Source: Nitrolancea sp040255925 (lineage in GTDB: Bacteria; Chloroflexota; Chloroflexia; Thermomicrobiales; Thermomicrobiaceae). From it: DNA of 27,193 bases. Of the stretch, positions 8,259-15,373 are shown in pieces (the stretch's first letter is position 1; every line of letters begins with the position of its first letter). A model generated the notes under the pieces. It ran no database searches, was not told where the DNA came from, and saw only the letters and a program-made list of their open reading frames with translations. The translations under genes were made by a program, and so were the position numbers. Location of the stretch: positions 1 to 27,193 of the forward strand of contig JBDZVX010000021.1 in the NCBI GenBank assembly GCA_040255925.1, read 5' to 3'.

Positions 8259-9675
8259 GGTAGCGCACCTCTCCTCCCACGATCGTCCAGATCACCGCGC
8301 CGGTCATGGTCATGCCGGTTAACGGGGTGTTCTTGCTCCGGGAAACGATCGTTCGCCCATCGACCACCCAGCGCGCGTCCGGATCGAACACCACGATGTC
8401 AGCGGGATTCCCCGGCCGCAGCGTGCCTCCCGGCAGGTCAAAAATCCGGGCCGGACCGGTCGACATCGCCTCAATCAATACCGGGAGCGAAAGGCGCCCC
8501 GACCTGACCAACCGGAGCATCAACGGCAGCGCCAGTTCCAGACCGATCATGCCCGGCGCGGCCCGCGAGAGATCGCCCGGCTTATCGGCCGCCGCGTGCG
8601 GTGCGTGATCGGTCGCCACAATATCAAACGTGCCATCGACCAGGCCGGCCAACAACGCCAATGCGTCCTGCTCGGTTCGGAGGGGTGGGTTGACCCTGGC
8701 GTTCGGATCGGGACACGGTCCGGGCACGATGTCCTGCTCGCCGGCAAACCGGCGCCTTCCCGCCACCCATTCCTCGGTCATCAACAGATGATGCGGGGTG
8801 ATTTCGGCGGATACGTCGAGTCCTTCACGCTTTGCCTGGCGCACGAGGACACGGCCACGAGCGGTGCTGACGTGCTGGATGTGGAGGCGGCCACCGGTCA
8901 ATCGGGCAAGCGCGATATCACGGGCGATGATCATCTCCTCGGCCGCCGCGGGCACTCCCGGCAGGCCAAGGTCGTGTGAGACCGCCCCTTCGTTCATGAC
9001 ACCACCGGAGGCAAGCGTCCACTCGTCACAGTGAACCATCACCCGCCGACCCAGCCTGGCGGCTCGTTCCAAGGCGGCTCGCATCACCTGGCTGCTACGC
9101 GTACTGTCACCGTCGTCCGAGAAGCCAACGGCACCGGCCGCGGCCATCCCCTCGAGATCGGCGACCGACTCGCCCCGGCGGCCGACCGAGATCGCGCCGA
9201 CCGGAAAGACCCTGACCGGCTGCAAGCGGGCCCGCTCGACGATGTCCGCCACCCGCTCGGCGTTGTCGAGCGCGGGCTTTGTGTTCGGCATACAGCAGAT
9301 CGACGCGTAGCCACCCCGGAGGGCTGCCTCCGCCCCAGTCTCCAGGGTTTCCTTCTCTGGAAAGCCGGGATCGCGCAGGTGAACGTGGGCATCAATGAAC
9401 GCCGGCGCCACCACCAGACCACGCGCGTCGATGATGACCCCGCCATCCGGCGCCTGAATGCCGGTTCCGATCTCCGTGATGCGATCGCCGGTAATGAGTA
9501 CGTCCGCCTGCCGGTCAATCCGCTGGGACGGGTCCACCACCCGGCCACCCCGGATAAGGACCGCCGCCGGACCGCGCGCTCCCGATTCCAGATAAGAAAA
9601 AAGCCTTTGGGTTTGGCCTGTACCCAAAGGCCCTGCATTCACATTCTGGATTCGCGCGGGTATCTCCGGCTGCAA
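8251..9675 (-). CDS. pyrC: dihydroorotase PyrC (class I, start uncertain)
   Basis: Cyclises carbamoyl aspartate to dihydroorotate; a zinc amidohydrolase. In the 474-residue numbering, metal ligands are seen at His97/His99 (DAHVHLRDPGF), Asp187 (FSDDGDS), His215 (MVHCDE), His268 (IQHVS) and Asp356 (TDHAPH). The conserved protein begins near residue 39 (VLIRGGRVVDPS), which would be the usual start. No ATG, GTG or TTG lies in frame just before that point. The candidates are TTG 9675, GTG 9642 and TTG 9627, all before or inside a terminator hairpin, or the rare start CTG at 9591. The coordinate given is the longest option; the first 30 or so residues may not be translated. It is the first gene of the pyr operon here and overlaps carA. 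Confidence 0.9.
   Translation of the reverse strand: MQPEIPARIQNVNAGPLGTGQTQRLFSYLESGARGPAAVLIRGGRVVDPSQRIDRQADVLITGDRITEIGTGIQAPDGGVIIDARGLVVAPAFIDAHVHLRDPGFPEKETLETGAEAALRGGYASICCMPNTKPALDNAERVADIVERARLQPVRVFPVGAISVGRRGESVADLEGMAAAGAVGFSDDGDSTRSSQVMRAALERAARLGRRVMVHCDEWTLASGGVMNEGAVSHDLGLPGVPAAAEEMIIARDIALARLTGGRLHIQHVSTARGRVLVRQAKREGLDVSAEITPHHLLMTEEWVAGRRRFAGEQDIVPGPCPDPNARVNPPLRTEQDALALLAGLVDGTFDIVATDHAPHAAADKPGDLSRAAPGMIGLELALPLMLRLVRSGRLSLPVLIEAMSTGPARIFDLPGGTLRPGNPADIVVFDPDARWVVDGRTIVSRSKNTPLTGMTMTGAVIWTIVGGEVRYHA
9597..9631 (-). terminator. intrinsic terminator in the pyrC leader (attenuator)
   Basis: Read on the minus strand, a perfect 10-bp stem (GCCTTTGGGT pairing with ACCCAAAGGC, bases 9631-9622 and 9612-9603) with a nine-base loop is followed at once by six T (9602-9597). 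This is a textbook rho-independent terminator. It lies about 90-120 bases after the predicted start of transcription and just before the conserved part of pyrC, so it would stop the operon's own transcript. That is the position of an attenuator. Confidence 0.85.
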
Positions 9676-9724
9676 GGTGTCCGTTCCCCATGTTCGTACA
9701 CGCCCGATTCAAGCGATTGATCGG

Positions 9725-9754
9725 AGTATACCGGCCTGATCGCGGTCGGGTCAA
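9725..9754 (-). promoter_or_regulatory. sigma-70-type promoter of the pyr operon
   Basis: On the minus strand, TTGACC (9754-9749) and TATACT (9730-9725) are separated by 18 bases. Transcription would start near 9718, leaving a leader of about 85-125 bases, depending on which pyrC start is used, that holds the terminator. It sits between the stop of the upstream membrane protein gene and pyrC. Confidence 0.75.
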
Positions 9755-9763
9755 GTGAGATAT

Positions 9764-10249
9764 TCAGCCCCGCAGCCATCGACGAACATGACTCGAACGC
9801 CGGGCGAGGACCTTCCCCAGCGTCCAACCGTAGACCCAGTGAGCCACCAGCATACTTTCCGGTCGATACGGCCGGTCACGTTCGGGTGGCGGCATGATGC
9901 CGAGTGCCGGCACCCAGCCCTTGTAACTCACGAACCAGATTAGCGTGCCGTAGAGGACACCCAATAGGCCCCGGTCTAGCGACAGCCGAAGGCGACGTAC
10001 GGCGATTCCGAAGAGCGTGCCGGCACCAATTCCGTAGCCAAAATGGGCAATGACGGTGAGCGCGTCCACGGTTTCCTTACTCGCCTGTGCCTCGCCAGTC
10101 GCCTCTAGCGCCGCCTCGGTAATTCGTTCCGGCGGCAGCTGCCCCATGATCCCGGCCTTCTTCGCGCCGAGCATTACCAGGCTCATGAGGATGGTTCCAG
10201 CAGCACCGCCAATGGCCCCATCGAAACCGGCCTTAACATCTCGCTGCAT
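9764..10249 (-). CDS. DUF1440/YagU-like integral membrane protein
   Basis: A 161-residue protein with about four hydrophobic segments, near residues 10-29 (AIGGAAGTILMSLVMLGA), 68-86, 94-118 and 137-150. Small glycine-rich helices and the loop with PALGIMPPPERDRP, followed by AHWVYGWTLG, resemble the DUF1440/YagU group of bacterial inner-membrane proteins; I am not certain of the exact family. No function is established for these. The ATG at 10249 is chosen because GGAGG (10259-10255) stands five bases before it; the ATG at 10267 has no such site. It lies 68 bases after the stress-protein gene on the same strand, with a long hairpin between them. Confidence 0.75.
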   Translation of the reverse strand: MQRDVKAGFDGAIGGAAGTILMSLVMLGAKKAGIMGQLPPERITEAALEATGEAQASKETVDALTVIAHFGYGIGAGTLFGIAVRRLRLSLDRGLLGVLYGTLIWFVSYKGWVPALGIMPPPERDRPYRPESMLVAHWVYGWTLGKVLARRSSHVRRWLRG

Positions 10250-10275
10250 GTCATCCTCCAAGACCATCCATGCGG

Positions 10276-10306
10276 CCAGTGGCCCTGGATCTCATCCAGC
10301 CACTGG
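10276..10306. other. 13-bp intergenic hairpin between two stress-type genes
   Basis: CCAGTGG (10276-10282), a CC bulge, CTGGAT (10285-10290), a three-base loop CTC, ATCCAG (10294-10299) and CCACTGG (10300-10306) form a long near-perfect inverted repeat. No T run follows on the minus strand, so it is not a classic terminator. It may be an RNA processing or stability element between the two co-directional genes. Confidence 0.6.
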
Positions 10307-10317
10307 TACCACCCGCC

Positions 10318-11226
10318 TTAGACAAGCGGCGGAGCCTTCCAGCCCTCCGACTCGCCCTTTCCGGGTGCGGTCCGCTCCTTCAAACGGCTCACCTCATACT
10401 TGGGAACCGTGAGGATGACTTCGTCCTCGGTCACGCTTCGGACCGCTTCGTTAGGGACGTAGAGGTCGGTCTGGAGCTCTCGATCGAGCAGGAAGTCGTT
10501 CTTCCGCGCCTGCTTGACGCGACCGACGATCTCACCGTCCGAGCCTACGACGACCATACCGTCCCGGATTTGGCCGGGAGCCACGCCGGCAGCCGGTTCT
10601 CCGGCAGCCATATTGGCAGCGACCGCCTTCAATTCCGGCTCGCTACCAGGGAACTGCTCGGTCCGCGCCTGGTACGGATAGCTCTCGACATCGTCCGAAC
10701 CGGCTTCCTGCAGCAGCCGGCACGCCGTTTCCTCCCGCGATCCTTTCTTGGCCAGGACCATTACCAACTGGTTACCTTCGGTCATTTGCTTCTCATAGCG
10801 GCGTGCCACATCCTCCGGCACGCCATGCTTAACGAGCGCGCCGACGATCCCACCAAGGAAGGCGCCGGCAAACATGCCTTCGAGCCACGCGGCAAGCAGA
10901 CCGGCCACCGCGATCGGCGCGGCGCCAGGAATCACCAGCGCTCCCACCCCGATCAGGCCACCGAGAACGCCACCGGCAACGATGCCTTTCGTGGTTCCTT
11001 CGGTGGTCCGTTCGGCCGAAGCCTGCGACAGGATCTCGTCCGCCGCGCCGGTGCCCGGCACAACGACTGACACATCCTCGCCGGTGAACGCGGCCTTGTT
11101 TAGAGCGACTAAAGCGCGCTCCGCCGCCTCCGTACTCGAAAAGACACCGACGACCGTATGGTAATCCCCACTAAGAGCCTTACGGATCGCCTCGGCCTTC
11201 CATTCTGTGTCACCTGGTAAAACCAT
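10318..11226 (-). CDS. general-stress-type protein with glycine-rich membrane segment and C-terminal DUF2171/PRC-barrel-like domain
   Basis: A 302-residue protein with three parts. Residues about 20-60 (HTVVGVFSSTEAAERALVAL) match the small alpha/beta fold of YflT/general stress protein 17M-type proteins. Residues about 75-130 form a glycine/alanine-rich double hydrophobic hairpin (GIVAGGVLGGLIGVGA, then FAGAFLGGIVGALV), with a second alpha/beta stretch after it. The C-terminal 75 residues (QIRDGMVVVGSDGEIVGRV) resemble DUF2171, a PRC-barrel-like domain. The ATG at 11226 has a strong site (GAGGGGG) before it. The frame remains open upstream to 11520, but that extension shows no domain. A role in membrane or envelope stress is an inference from family and neighbours. 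Confidence 0.78.
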   Translation of the reverse strand: MVLPGDTEWKAEAIRKALSGDYHTVVGVFSSTEAAERALVALNKAAFTGEDVSVVVPGTGAADEILSQASAERTTEGTTKGIVAGGVLGGLIGVGALVIPGAAPIAVAGLLAAWLEGMFAGAFLGGIVGALVKHGVPEDVARRYEKQMTEGNQLVMVLAKKGSREETACRLLQEAGSDDVESYPYQARTEQFPGSEPELKAVAANMAAGEPAAGVAPGQIRDGMVVVGSDGEIVGRVKQARKNDFLLDRELQTDLYVPNEAVRSVTEDEVILTVPKYEVSRLKERTAPGKGESEGWKAPPLV

Positions 11227-11596
11227 CGTTACCCCCTCTTTGACGTGGAGATCGCGTAGCCGCAAACGTGCTGCGCGGTCATGCGATTCGCAGAGACGAT
11301 GCCAGGCGTAATGAGTGAACTTTCTTGAAGCGAACGCAGCCGTCTCCATATCTCCAAACGGTTGTTGCGCCGGCGCTCCCAACCTTCCTTTGGCATGAGA
11401 CCCACGCGACCGCTGCCGAATCAGAAGCTTCTCACTAATAATCATGGCACGACCGTTGCATTTATCGGCATTGTCCGTTGCGCCTGAACACCGTAGATCG
11501 CGAACCAGCCCCGCGCCCACGGCTCTAGAAACACCGGACTCGTTTCAGGCGTGATCTTCACACGGAATTCGTTGAATTTCGAAAGGCGAGAAAACA
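11227..11596. other. 370-base intergenic region, divergent promoters expected
   Basis: It separates the minus-strand stress protein gene from the plus-strand lmo0937-like gene, so both promoters should lie here. I could not identify convincing -35/-10 pairs. The only clear feature is a short inverted repeat, GAAAC (11528-11532) with GTTTC (11542-11546), about 50 bases before the small gene. An open frame runs through much of the region on the minus strand but has no recognisable domain. Confidence 0.4.
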
Positions 11597-11743
11597 ATGC
11601 TCTGGACGCTCTTAGCGATACTCATCGTACTCTGGTTACTGGGGTTCCTCGGCGGAATCGGTGGAGACTTGGTCCACCTCCTCCTCGTTATCGCCCTTGT
11701 CGTCCTGATCGTCCAACTCTTGACGGGACGACGGGTCGTCTAA
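11597..11743 (+). CDS. lmo0937-family small membrane protein (48 aa)
   Basis: A very short gene. It starts at ATG 11597 after an AAAGGCGAG ribosome site and stops at TAA 11741-11743. The product begins MLWTLLAILIVLWLLGFLGG and ends LLTGRRVV. It has two hydrophobic helices split by a GGIGGD turn, which is the pattern of the lmo0937/DUF5670 family of about 50-residue bacterial membrane peptides. Their function is unknown; they often occur near stress genes, which fits the neighbours here. The longer overlapping frame that begins at 11551 in another phase is a shadow. Confidence 0.82.
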   Translation: MLWTLLAILIVLWLLGFLGGIGGDLVHLLLVIALVVLIVQLLTGRRVV

Positions 11744-12054
11744 CGAGGAGCGAAGCACGCCGGAAGCTGGTGAAATAATGCCGCTCGGAAGCGGTCCTGC
11801 TCCCGAGTCACCGAACCGCTTTGGGTCATTAGATCTCCATTCGAGAGTTATGTGACGTCCAAGAGAGAGCGTGTCGATCCGCGATACGATAGCCATTCTT
11901 GGAGGTGGCTTCCCTTCATCAGGGTTACTGGCACAGGTGTGGAACGGACGCGCGGACCGCTGTCTCGCGCGATCCACGCCTGTTCGGTAAGGATCGCCGC
12001 GCTACCCCATCATGGGTCAATGGTTGCTGAGCGCACAGCGGAAGGGGGTTTTCA
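11744..12054. other. 311-base intergenic region
   Basis: It lies between the lmo0937-like gene and the L,D-transpeptidase gene. It has a small hairpin (CCGCT 11781-11785 with AGCGG 11790-11794) without a T run, and the transpeptidase ribosome site at its end (GGAAGGGGG, 12040-12048). I see no convincing gene or promoter. Confidence 0.4.
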
Positions 12055-12510
12055 ATGCGTCGCACGCTCATTCTCAGCCTCTCACTGATTCTGATGCTTG
12101 CCGCGCTCCCTGCCTGGTCGTCCAGCGCGCAGGCTGCGTCACCACCCTTCGCCCAACCGGCAAAGTGGATCGAGATCGACCTCGCAGCACAGAAGCTGAC
12201 CGCCTGGCAGGGCAGCACGCCGGTCTATTCGACACTCGTCTCAACCGGATTGGCGGCGACCCCGACACCAAAAGGGGTGTTTAATGTCAATCGGAAACTC
12301 CGCTCCGATCTCATGACCGGACCCGGGTACTCTCTCCCGAATGTTCCCTACGTGATGTATTTTTACACAGGAGGCTACGCGATTCACGGAACTTACTGGC
12401 ACCATAACTTTGGCCGCCCCATGAGCCATGGGTGCGTGAACTTGTCAACGCCCGCGGCGGAGTGGATATACAACTGGGCTCCACTTGATACTACGGTCTG
12501 GATCCACTGA
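12055..12510 (+). CDS. secreted L,D-transpeptidase (YkuD domain)
   Basis: Predicted to cross-link peptidoglycan stem peptides outside the membrane. The 151-residue product begins with a Sec signal peptide: MRRT, then a hydrophobic stretch LILSLSLILMLAALPAW, with likely cleavage after SSAQAA. The mature part is essentially only the YkuD domain: WIEIDLAAQKLTAWQG at its start, TPTPKGVFNV, and the catalytic region HGTYWHHNFGRPMSHGCVNL with the active Cys in SHGC. GGAAGGGGG seven bases before the ATG supports the start. The small size, with no LysM or other wall-binding domain, is at the short end of the family. The gene stands alone. Confidence 0.93.
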   Translation: MRRTLILSLSLILMLAALPAWSSSAQAASPPFAQPAKWIEIDLAAQKLTAWQGSTPVYSTLVSTGLAATPTPKGVFNVNRKLRSDLMTGPGYSLPNVPYVMYFYTGGYAIHGTYWHHNFGRPMSHGCVNLSTPAAEWIYNWAPLDTTVWIH

Positions 12511-12699
12511 GATCCGGGCAAGGTGATGATGGTGCAAAGGGCTTGGAGGTATTACTCCGCCACCGAAGCTCCGGCGGGAAGGGGCCATGATTGCACTATC
12601 CCGGCCACGCTGAAAAGGCGCGGATAGTCACCGGAATAACGCCAGCAGCCACCTCGTCTCACGTCATGTGGGCGCTCAGCCGGAACGCGAGCGGCCACG

Positions 12700-13626
12700 T
12701 TACGGCGCGGGCGACTTCACCTCCAGAAACTCAGAGGCACCCAGTTCCCAATCCGGACCGTCGAACTCTCCGACATCGACACCGACGCGACGAAGAAACG
12801 GAACCACCCAACGGGAGCGGTATGGCCGGGGATCGACCGGAATACCGGGAGCATGAGAGTCGGAGCCACAGCTCACCAGCAGTGAACGATCCAGCGCCAA
12901 GCCCCGGTAGTGAGCGGTGTCCTCTTCACTATAGGAGCGGTAGTGCCCTTCCAGACCATCGATCGGAATCGTCTGGAGCATCCGGTCGAGCCGCTCGGCA
13001 TCCAGGATTCCGGCGCCATCACTTCGTCCGGGATGCGCCAGCACACAGATTCCACCCGCCTCGTGCGCCAGCGTGACGACCTCTTCCAGGGGCTTGTCGA
13101 CTTGCAGCGATTCACCATAGCTCATGACCAGTTGATGGGCCGTCATCAGGTTTGTGGCGTGACCGTCCTTAACCGCGGTCACGAGCACGAGATTCGGCCG
13201 GAGATCGCGTCCGGCCACGACCTCGTCTAGCGAAGGTAACGCATGGCCATGCTGCTCAAGAAGGGTAATTGCCCGCTCTGCCGTCGCCACGAGATCGTCC
13301 TGCTGCCGGGCAAGGAGCGCTCCGAAGCCCTGACCACGGGAAATCCAGGGGTCGATCCCATAGACGAGGAGATGCCACTGCCGACCGTCCCAATAGGTCG
13401 TCATCTCGGCTCCGGGAATGATCGAGATACCCTTGGATGCCGCTCGCTCCATCACCTCCGGAACCGACTCCATCGTGTCATGATCGCAGATCGCGGCAAC
13501 GCGGAACCGGCACTCGCTCAAGTGATGGATGAGTTGCTCCGGCACCCAGAACCCGTCACTCGCGCGGGTGTGCATGTGGAAGTCAACCCGGTCGTGCGGT
13601 TCGATCGTCGATCTAAATGACGGCAT
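12700..13626 (-). CDS. PHP-domain metal-dependent phosphoesterase
   Basis: A 308-residue cytosolic protein of the PHP superfamily. Metal-binding motifs are intact: DFHMHTRASDG (His17, His19), CDHDT (Asp48-Asp50), a conserved Glu in PGAEMT, LAHPGR and SDSHAPG. These are the motifs of YciV/TrpH-like enzymes that hydrolyse phosphate esters such as 3',5'-nucleoside bisphosphates. The exact substrate cannot be set from sequence. The ATG at 13626 is taken because the domain begins just after it and GGAAG stands seven bases before it. The frame stays open upstream to about 14139 without homology. A TATAAT lies 68 bases upstream. It is convergent with the transpeptidase gene. Confidence 0.88.
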   Translation of the reverse strand: MPSFRSTIEPHDRVDFHMHTRASDGFWVPEQLIHHLSECRFRVAAICDHDTMESVPEVMERAASKGISIIPGAEMTTYWDGRQWHLLVYGIDPWISRGQGFGALLARQQDDLVATAERAITLLEQHGHALPSLDEVVAGRDLRPNLVLVTAVKDGHATNLMTAHQLVMSYGESLQVDKPLEEVVTLAHEAGGICVLAHPGRSDGAGILDAERLDRMLQTIPIDGLEGHYRSYSEEDTAHYRGLALDRSLLVSCGSDSHAPGIPVDPRPYRSRWVVPFLRRVGVDVGEFDGPDWELGASEFLEVKSPAP

Positions 13627-13693
13627 CAGGTCTTCCAATCTCTCGCCTCGTGCGACGGAGCGCCGCGCGAACCCATCCAGGGTCAGCCCTCGG

Positions 13694-13699
13694 ATTATA
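13694..13699 (-). promoter_or_regulatory. -10 element of the PHP gene
   Basis: A perfect TATAAT on the minus strand, with transcription expected near 13687 and a leader of about 60 bases. No recognisable -35 lies 16-18 bases upstream, so an activator or another sigma contact may be needed. Confidence 0.4.
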
Positions 13700-13813
13700 A
13701 CGCCGCATGGAACCCTTGCCGACTGGACACCCATCCAAGGCGTGTCCAACGTGATGGAATGGCTTTTCGAGCGTAGGGAACAATCACGAAAACGGCGCGG
13801 GGTCCCGATGAGG

Positions 13814-13856
13814 ATCGTGCCGCGAAAATCCGGTACAATCGCGGTACATATCGTGC
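13814..13856. repeat. nested direct repeats ATCGTGC and CGGTACA
   Basis: CGGTACA occurs at 13831-13837 and 13842-13848, 11 bases apart start to start (about one helical turn). ATCGTGC flanks them at 13814-13820 and 13850-13856. A possible -10 (TACAAT) overlaps the first CGGTACA. The layout resembles a binding site for a tandem-binding regulator. Confidence 0.45.
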
Positions 13857-13976
13857 GCCGGGCGGGGGGACGTATCCATGGCGTCAGACGGCACGCCCCC
13901 GAGTGAGCATGACCACCAGTCTTAGCCTGGATGCCCTGTCCCGGACATGTGCATGATCTAACCGACCGGCGTCGAA

Positions 13977-14005
13977 TTGACGTTGGCTCAATTCTGCCGT
14001 AGAAT
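13977..14005 (+). promoter_or_regulatory. sigma-70-type promoter of inositol-phosphate synthase
   Basis: TTGACG (13977-13982), a 17-base spacer and TAGAAT (14000-14005). Transcription would start near 14012, about 90 bases before the ATG. Confidence 0.75.
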
Positions 14006-14101
14006 CTCGCGGTGTTCGCATGGGGCACAGCCGGCATCGGCATGGCCTTTAGCGCACAGCTTCCGAGCCGGCGGGAGGGCCAGCAACGAGTGGAGGTCCC
14101 A

Positions 14102-15223
14102 ATGTCCATAAGCGACCGCAAGATTCGCGTGGCGATCATCGGCGTGGGGAACTGCGCGTCATCCTTCGTACAAGGTGTCGAGTATTACCGCAACGCCGAT
14201 CCAGACACGTTCGTCCCCGGCTTGATGCACGTCAACCTCGGCGGCTATCACGTTAGTGATATCGAATTCAGCGCCGCGATCGACATCGATGCCAATAAGG
14301 TTGGCAAGGACCTCTCGGAAGCGATCTTCGCCGCGCCCAACAACACCTACAAGTTCTCCGATGTGCCCGATCTCGGGGTGCCGGTCGTCCGCGGTATGAC
14401 CCATGACGGCCTCGGCAAGTATCTCTCCCAGATCATCACCAAGGCGCCCGGTCCGACGGCGGATATCGTGGGAATCCTGCGGGATACTAAGACCGACGTC
14501 GTGGTCAGCTACCTCCCGGTCGGCAGTGAGATGGCAACGAAGTGGTACGTCGAACAGGTGCTCGAAGCTGGCTGCGCGTTCGTGAACTGCATCCCCGTCT
14601 TTATCGCCCGTGAGGAGTACTGGCAGCAGCGGTTCCGCGATCGTGGCCTGCCGATCATCGGTGACGACATCAAGAGCCAGGTCGGAGCCACCATCACCCA
14701 CCGGGTGCTGACCCGCCTGTTCGCCGACCGGGGCGTCCGCATCGACCGGACCTACCAGCTCAATTTCGGCGGCAACACCGACTTCATGAACATGCTCGAG
14801 CGGGAGCGGCTCGAATCGAAGAAGATTTCGAAAACGAACGCGGTAACCAGCCAGATCGATTACCCACTCGACGCGGAAAACGTCCACGTTGGACCGAGCG
14901 ACTACGTTCCCTGGCTCAAGGATCGCAAGTGGTGTCATATCCGAATGGAGGGCACGACGTTCGGGGATGTCCCGCTCACAGTCGAACTCAAACTTGAAGT
15001 CTGGGATTCGCCGAACTCGGCCGGCGTCGTGATCGACGCGGTACGCTGCGCCAAGCTGGCGCTCGACAACCATATCGCCGGACCATTGCTGGCTCCGTCC
15101 GCCTATTTCATGAAGTCGCCGCCGGTCCAGTACCACGACGACGAGGCGCGCGAGATGGTCGAGACCTTCATCCAGGAGACCGTCGCCCACCGCGATGCCG
15201 CACATGCGCGGGTGGAAGGTTAG
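14102..15223 (+). CDS. inositol-3-phosphate synthase (Ino1, short bacterial type)
   Basis: Converts glucose 6-phosphate to myo-inositol 3-phosphate using bound NAD+, the entry to inositol lipids and solutes. The 373-residue length matches the short actinobacterial/archaeal Ino1 class, not the 500+ residue eukaryotic one. The NAD-binding loop AIIGVGNCASS lies near residue 12. Family hallmarks include GDDIKSQVGAT, the LNFGGNTDF segment with catalytic-site residues, the KTNAV lysine and DYVPWLKDRK. The ATG at 14102 follows GGAGG with good spacing; the frame opens earlier at 14012, but that part carries no homology. It has its own promoter. Confidence 0.95.
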   Translation: MSISDRKIRVAIIGVGNCASSFVQGVEYYRNADPDTFVPGLMHVNLGGYHVSDIEFSAAIDIDANKVGKDLSEAIFAAPNNTYKFSDVPDLGVPVVRGMTHDGLGKYLSQIITKAPGPTADIVGILRDTKTDVVVSYLPVGSEMATKWYVEQVLEAGCAFVNCIPVFIAREEYWQQRFRDRGLPIIGDDIKSQVGATITHRVLTRLFADRGVRIDRTYQLNFGGNTDFMNMLERERLESKKISKTNAVTSQIDYPLDAENVHVGPSDYVPWLKDRKWCHIRMEGTTFGDVPLTVELKLEVWDSPNSAGVVIDAVRCAKLALDNHIAGPLLAPSAYFMKSPPVQYHDDEAREMVETFIQETVAHRDAAHARVEG

Positions 15224-15373
15224 CGCCGGGACCACCGGGAAATGAACGCCGATTTCGGTCGGTTTGGATTACTGGGCCAGTGCTGGCAAGCCAGCGGGAT
15301 TATTGCGGCGCACGTTGCCGGGCAGTGACGTCTGGCACCAGCCACGGCCCGTGCGTCGAGGAGGTGTTCAGCG

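Larger units (their letters stand above)
13627..14101. other. 475-base divergent regulatory region
   Basis: This region separates the PHP gene (minus) from inositol-phosphate synthase (plus). It holds a -10 element for each direction (separate entries), a pair of tandem repeats near 13814-13856, and a 15-codon ORF (13878-13925) after a G-rich stretch. No larger gene is evident. Confidence 0.5.

Noticed and set aside
9515..9690. A leader peptide from the ATG near 9690 in the pyr leader
   Set aside because: The frame does not stop before the terminator but runs on into pyrC in another phase, unlike a classic attenuator leader peptide.
11227..11520. N-terminal extension of the stress protein
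   Set aside because: No domain in the extra 98 codons; GAGGGGG before ATG 11226 marks the start.
13627..14139. N-terminal extension of the PHP gene
   Set aside because: The frame is open, but it has no homology and crosses a TATAAT element and the opposing promoter; ATG 13626 with GGAAG fits the domain start.
14159..15235. A 358-codon open frame opposite inositol-phosphate synthase
   Set aside because: Fully antisense to a clear enzyme gene; codon-bias shadow.
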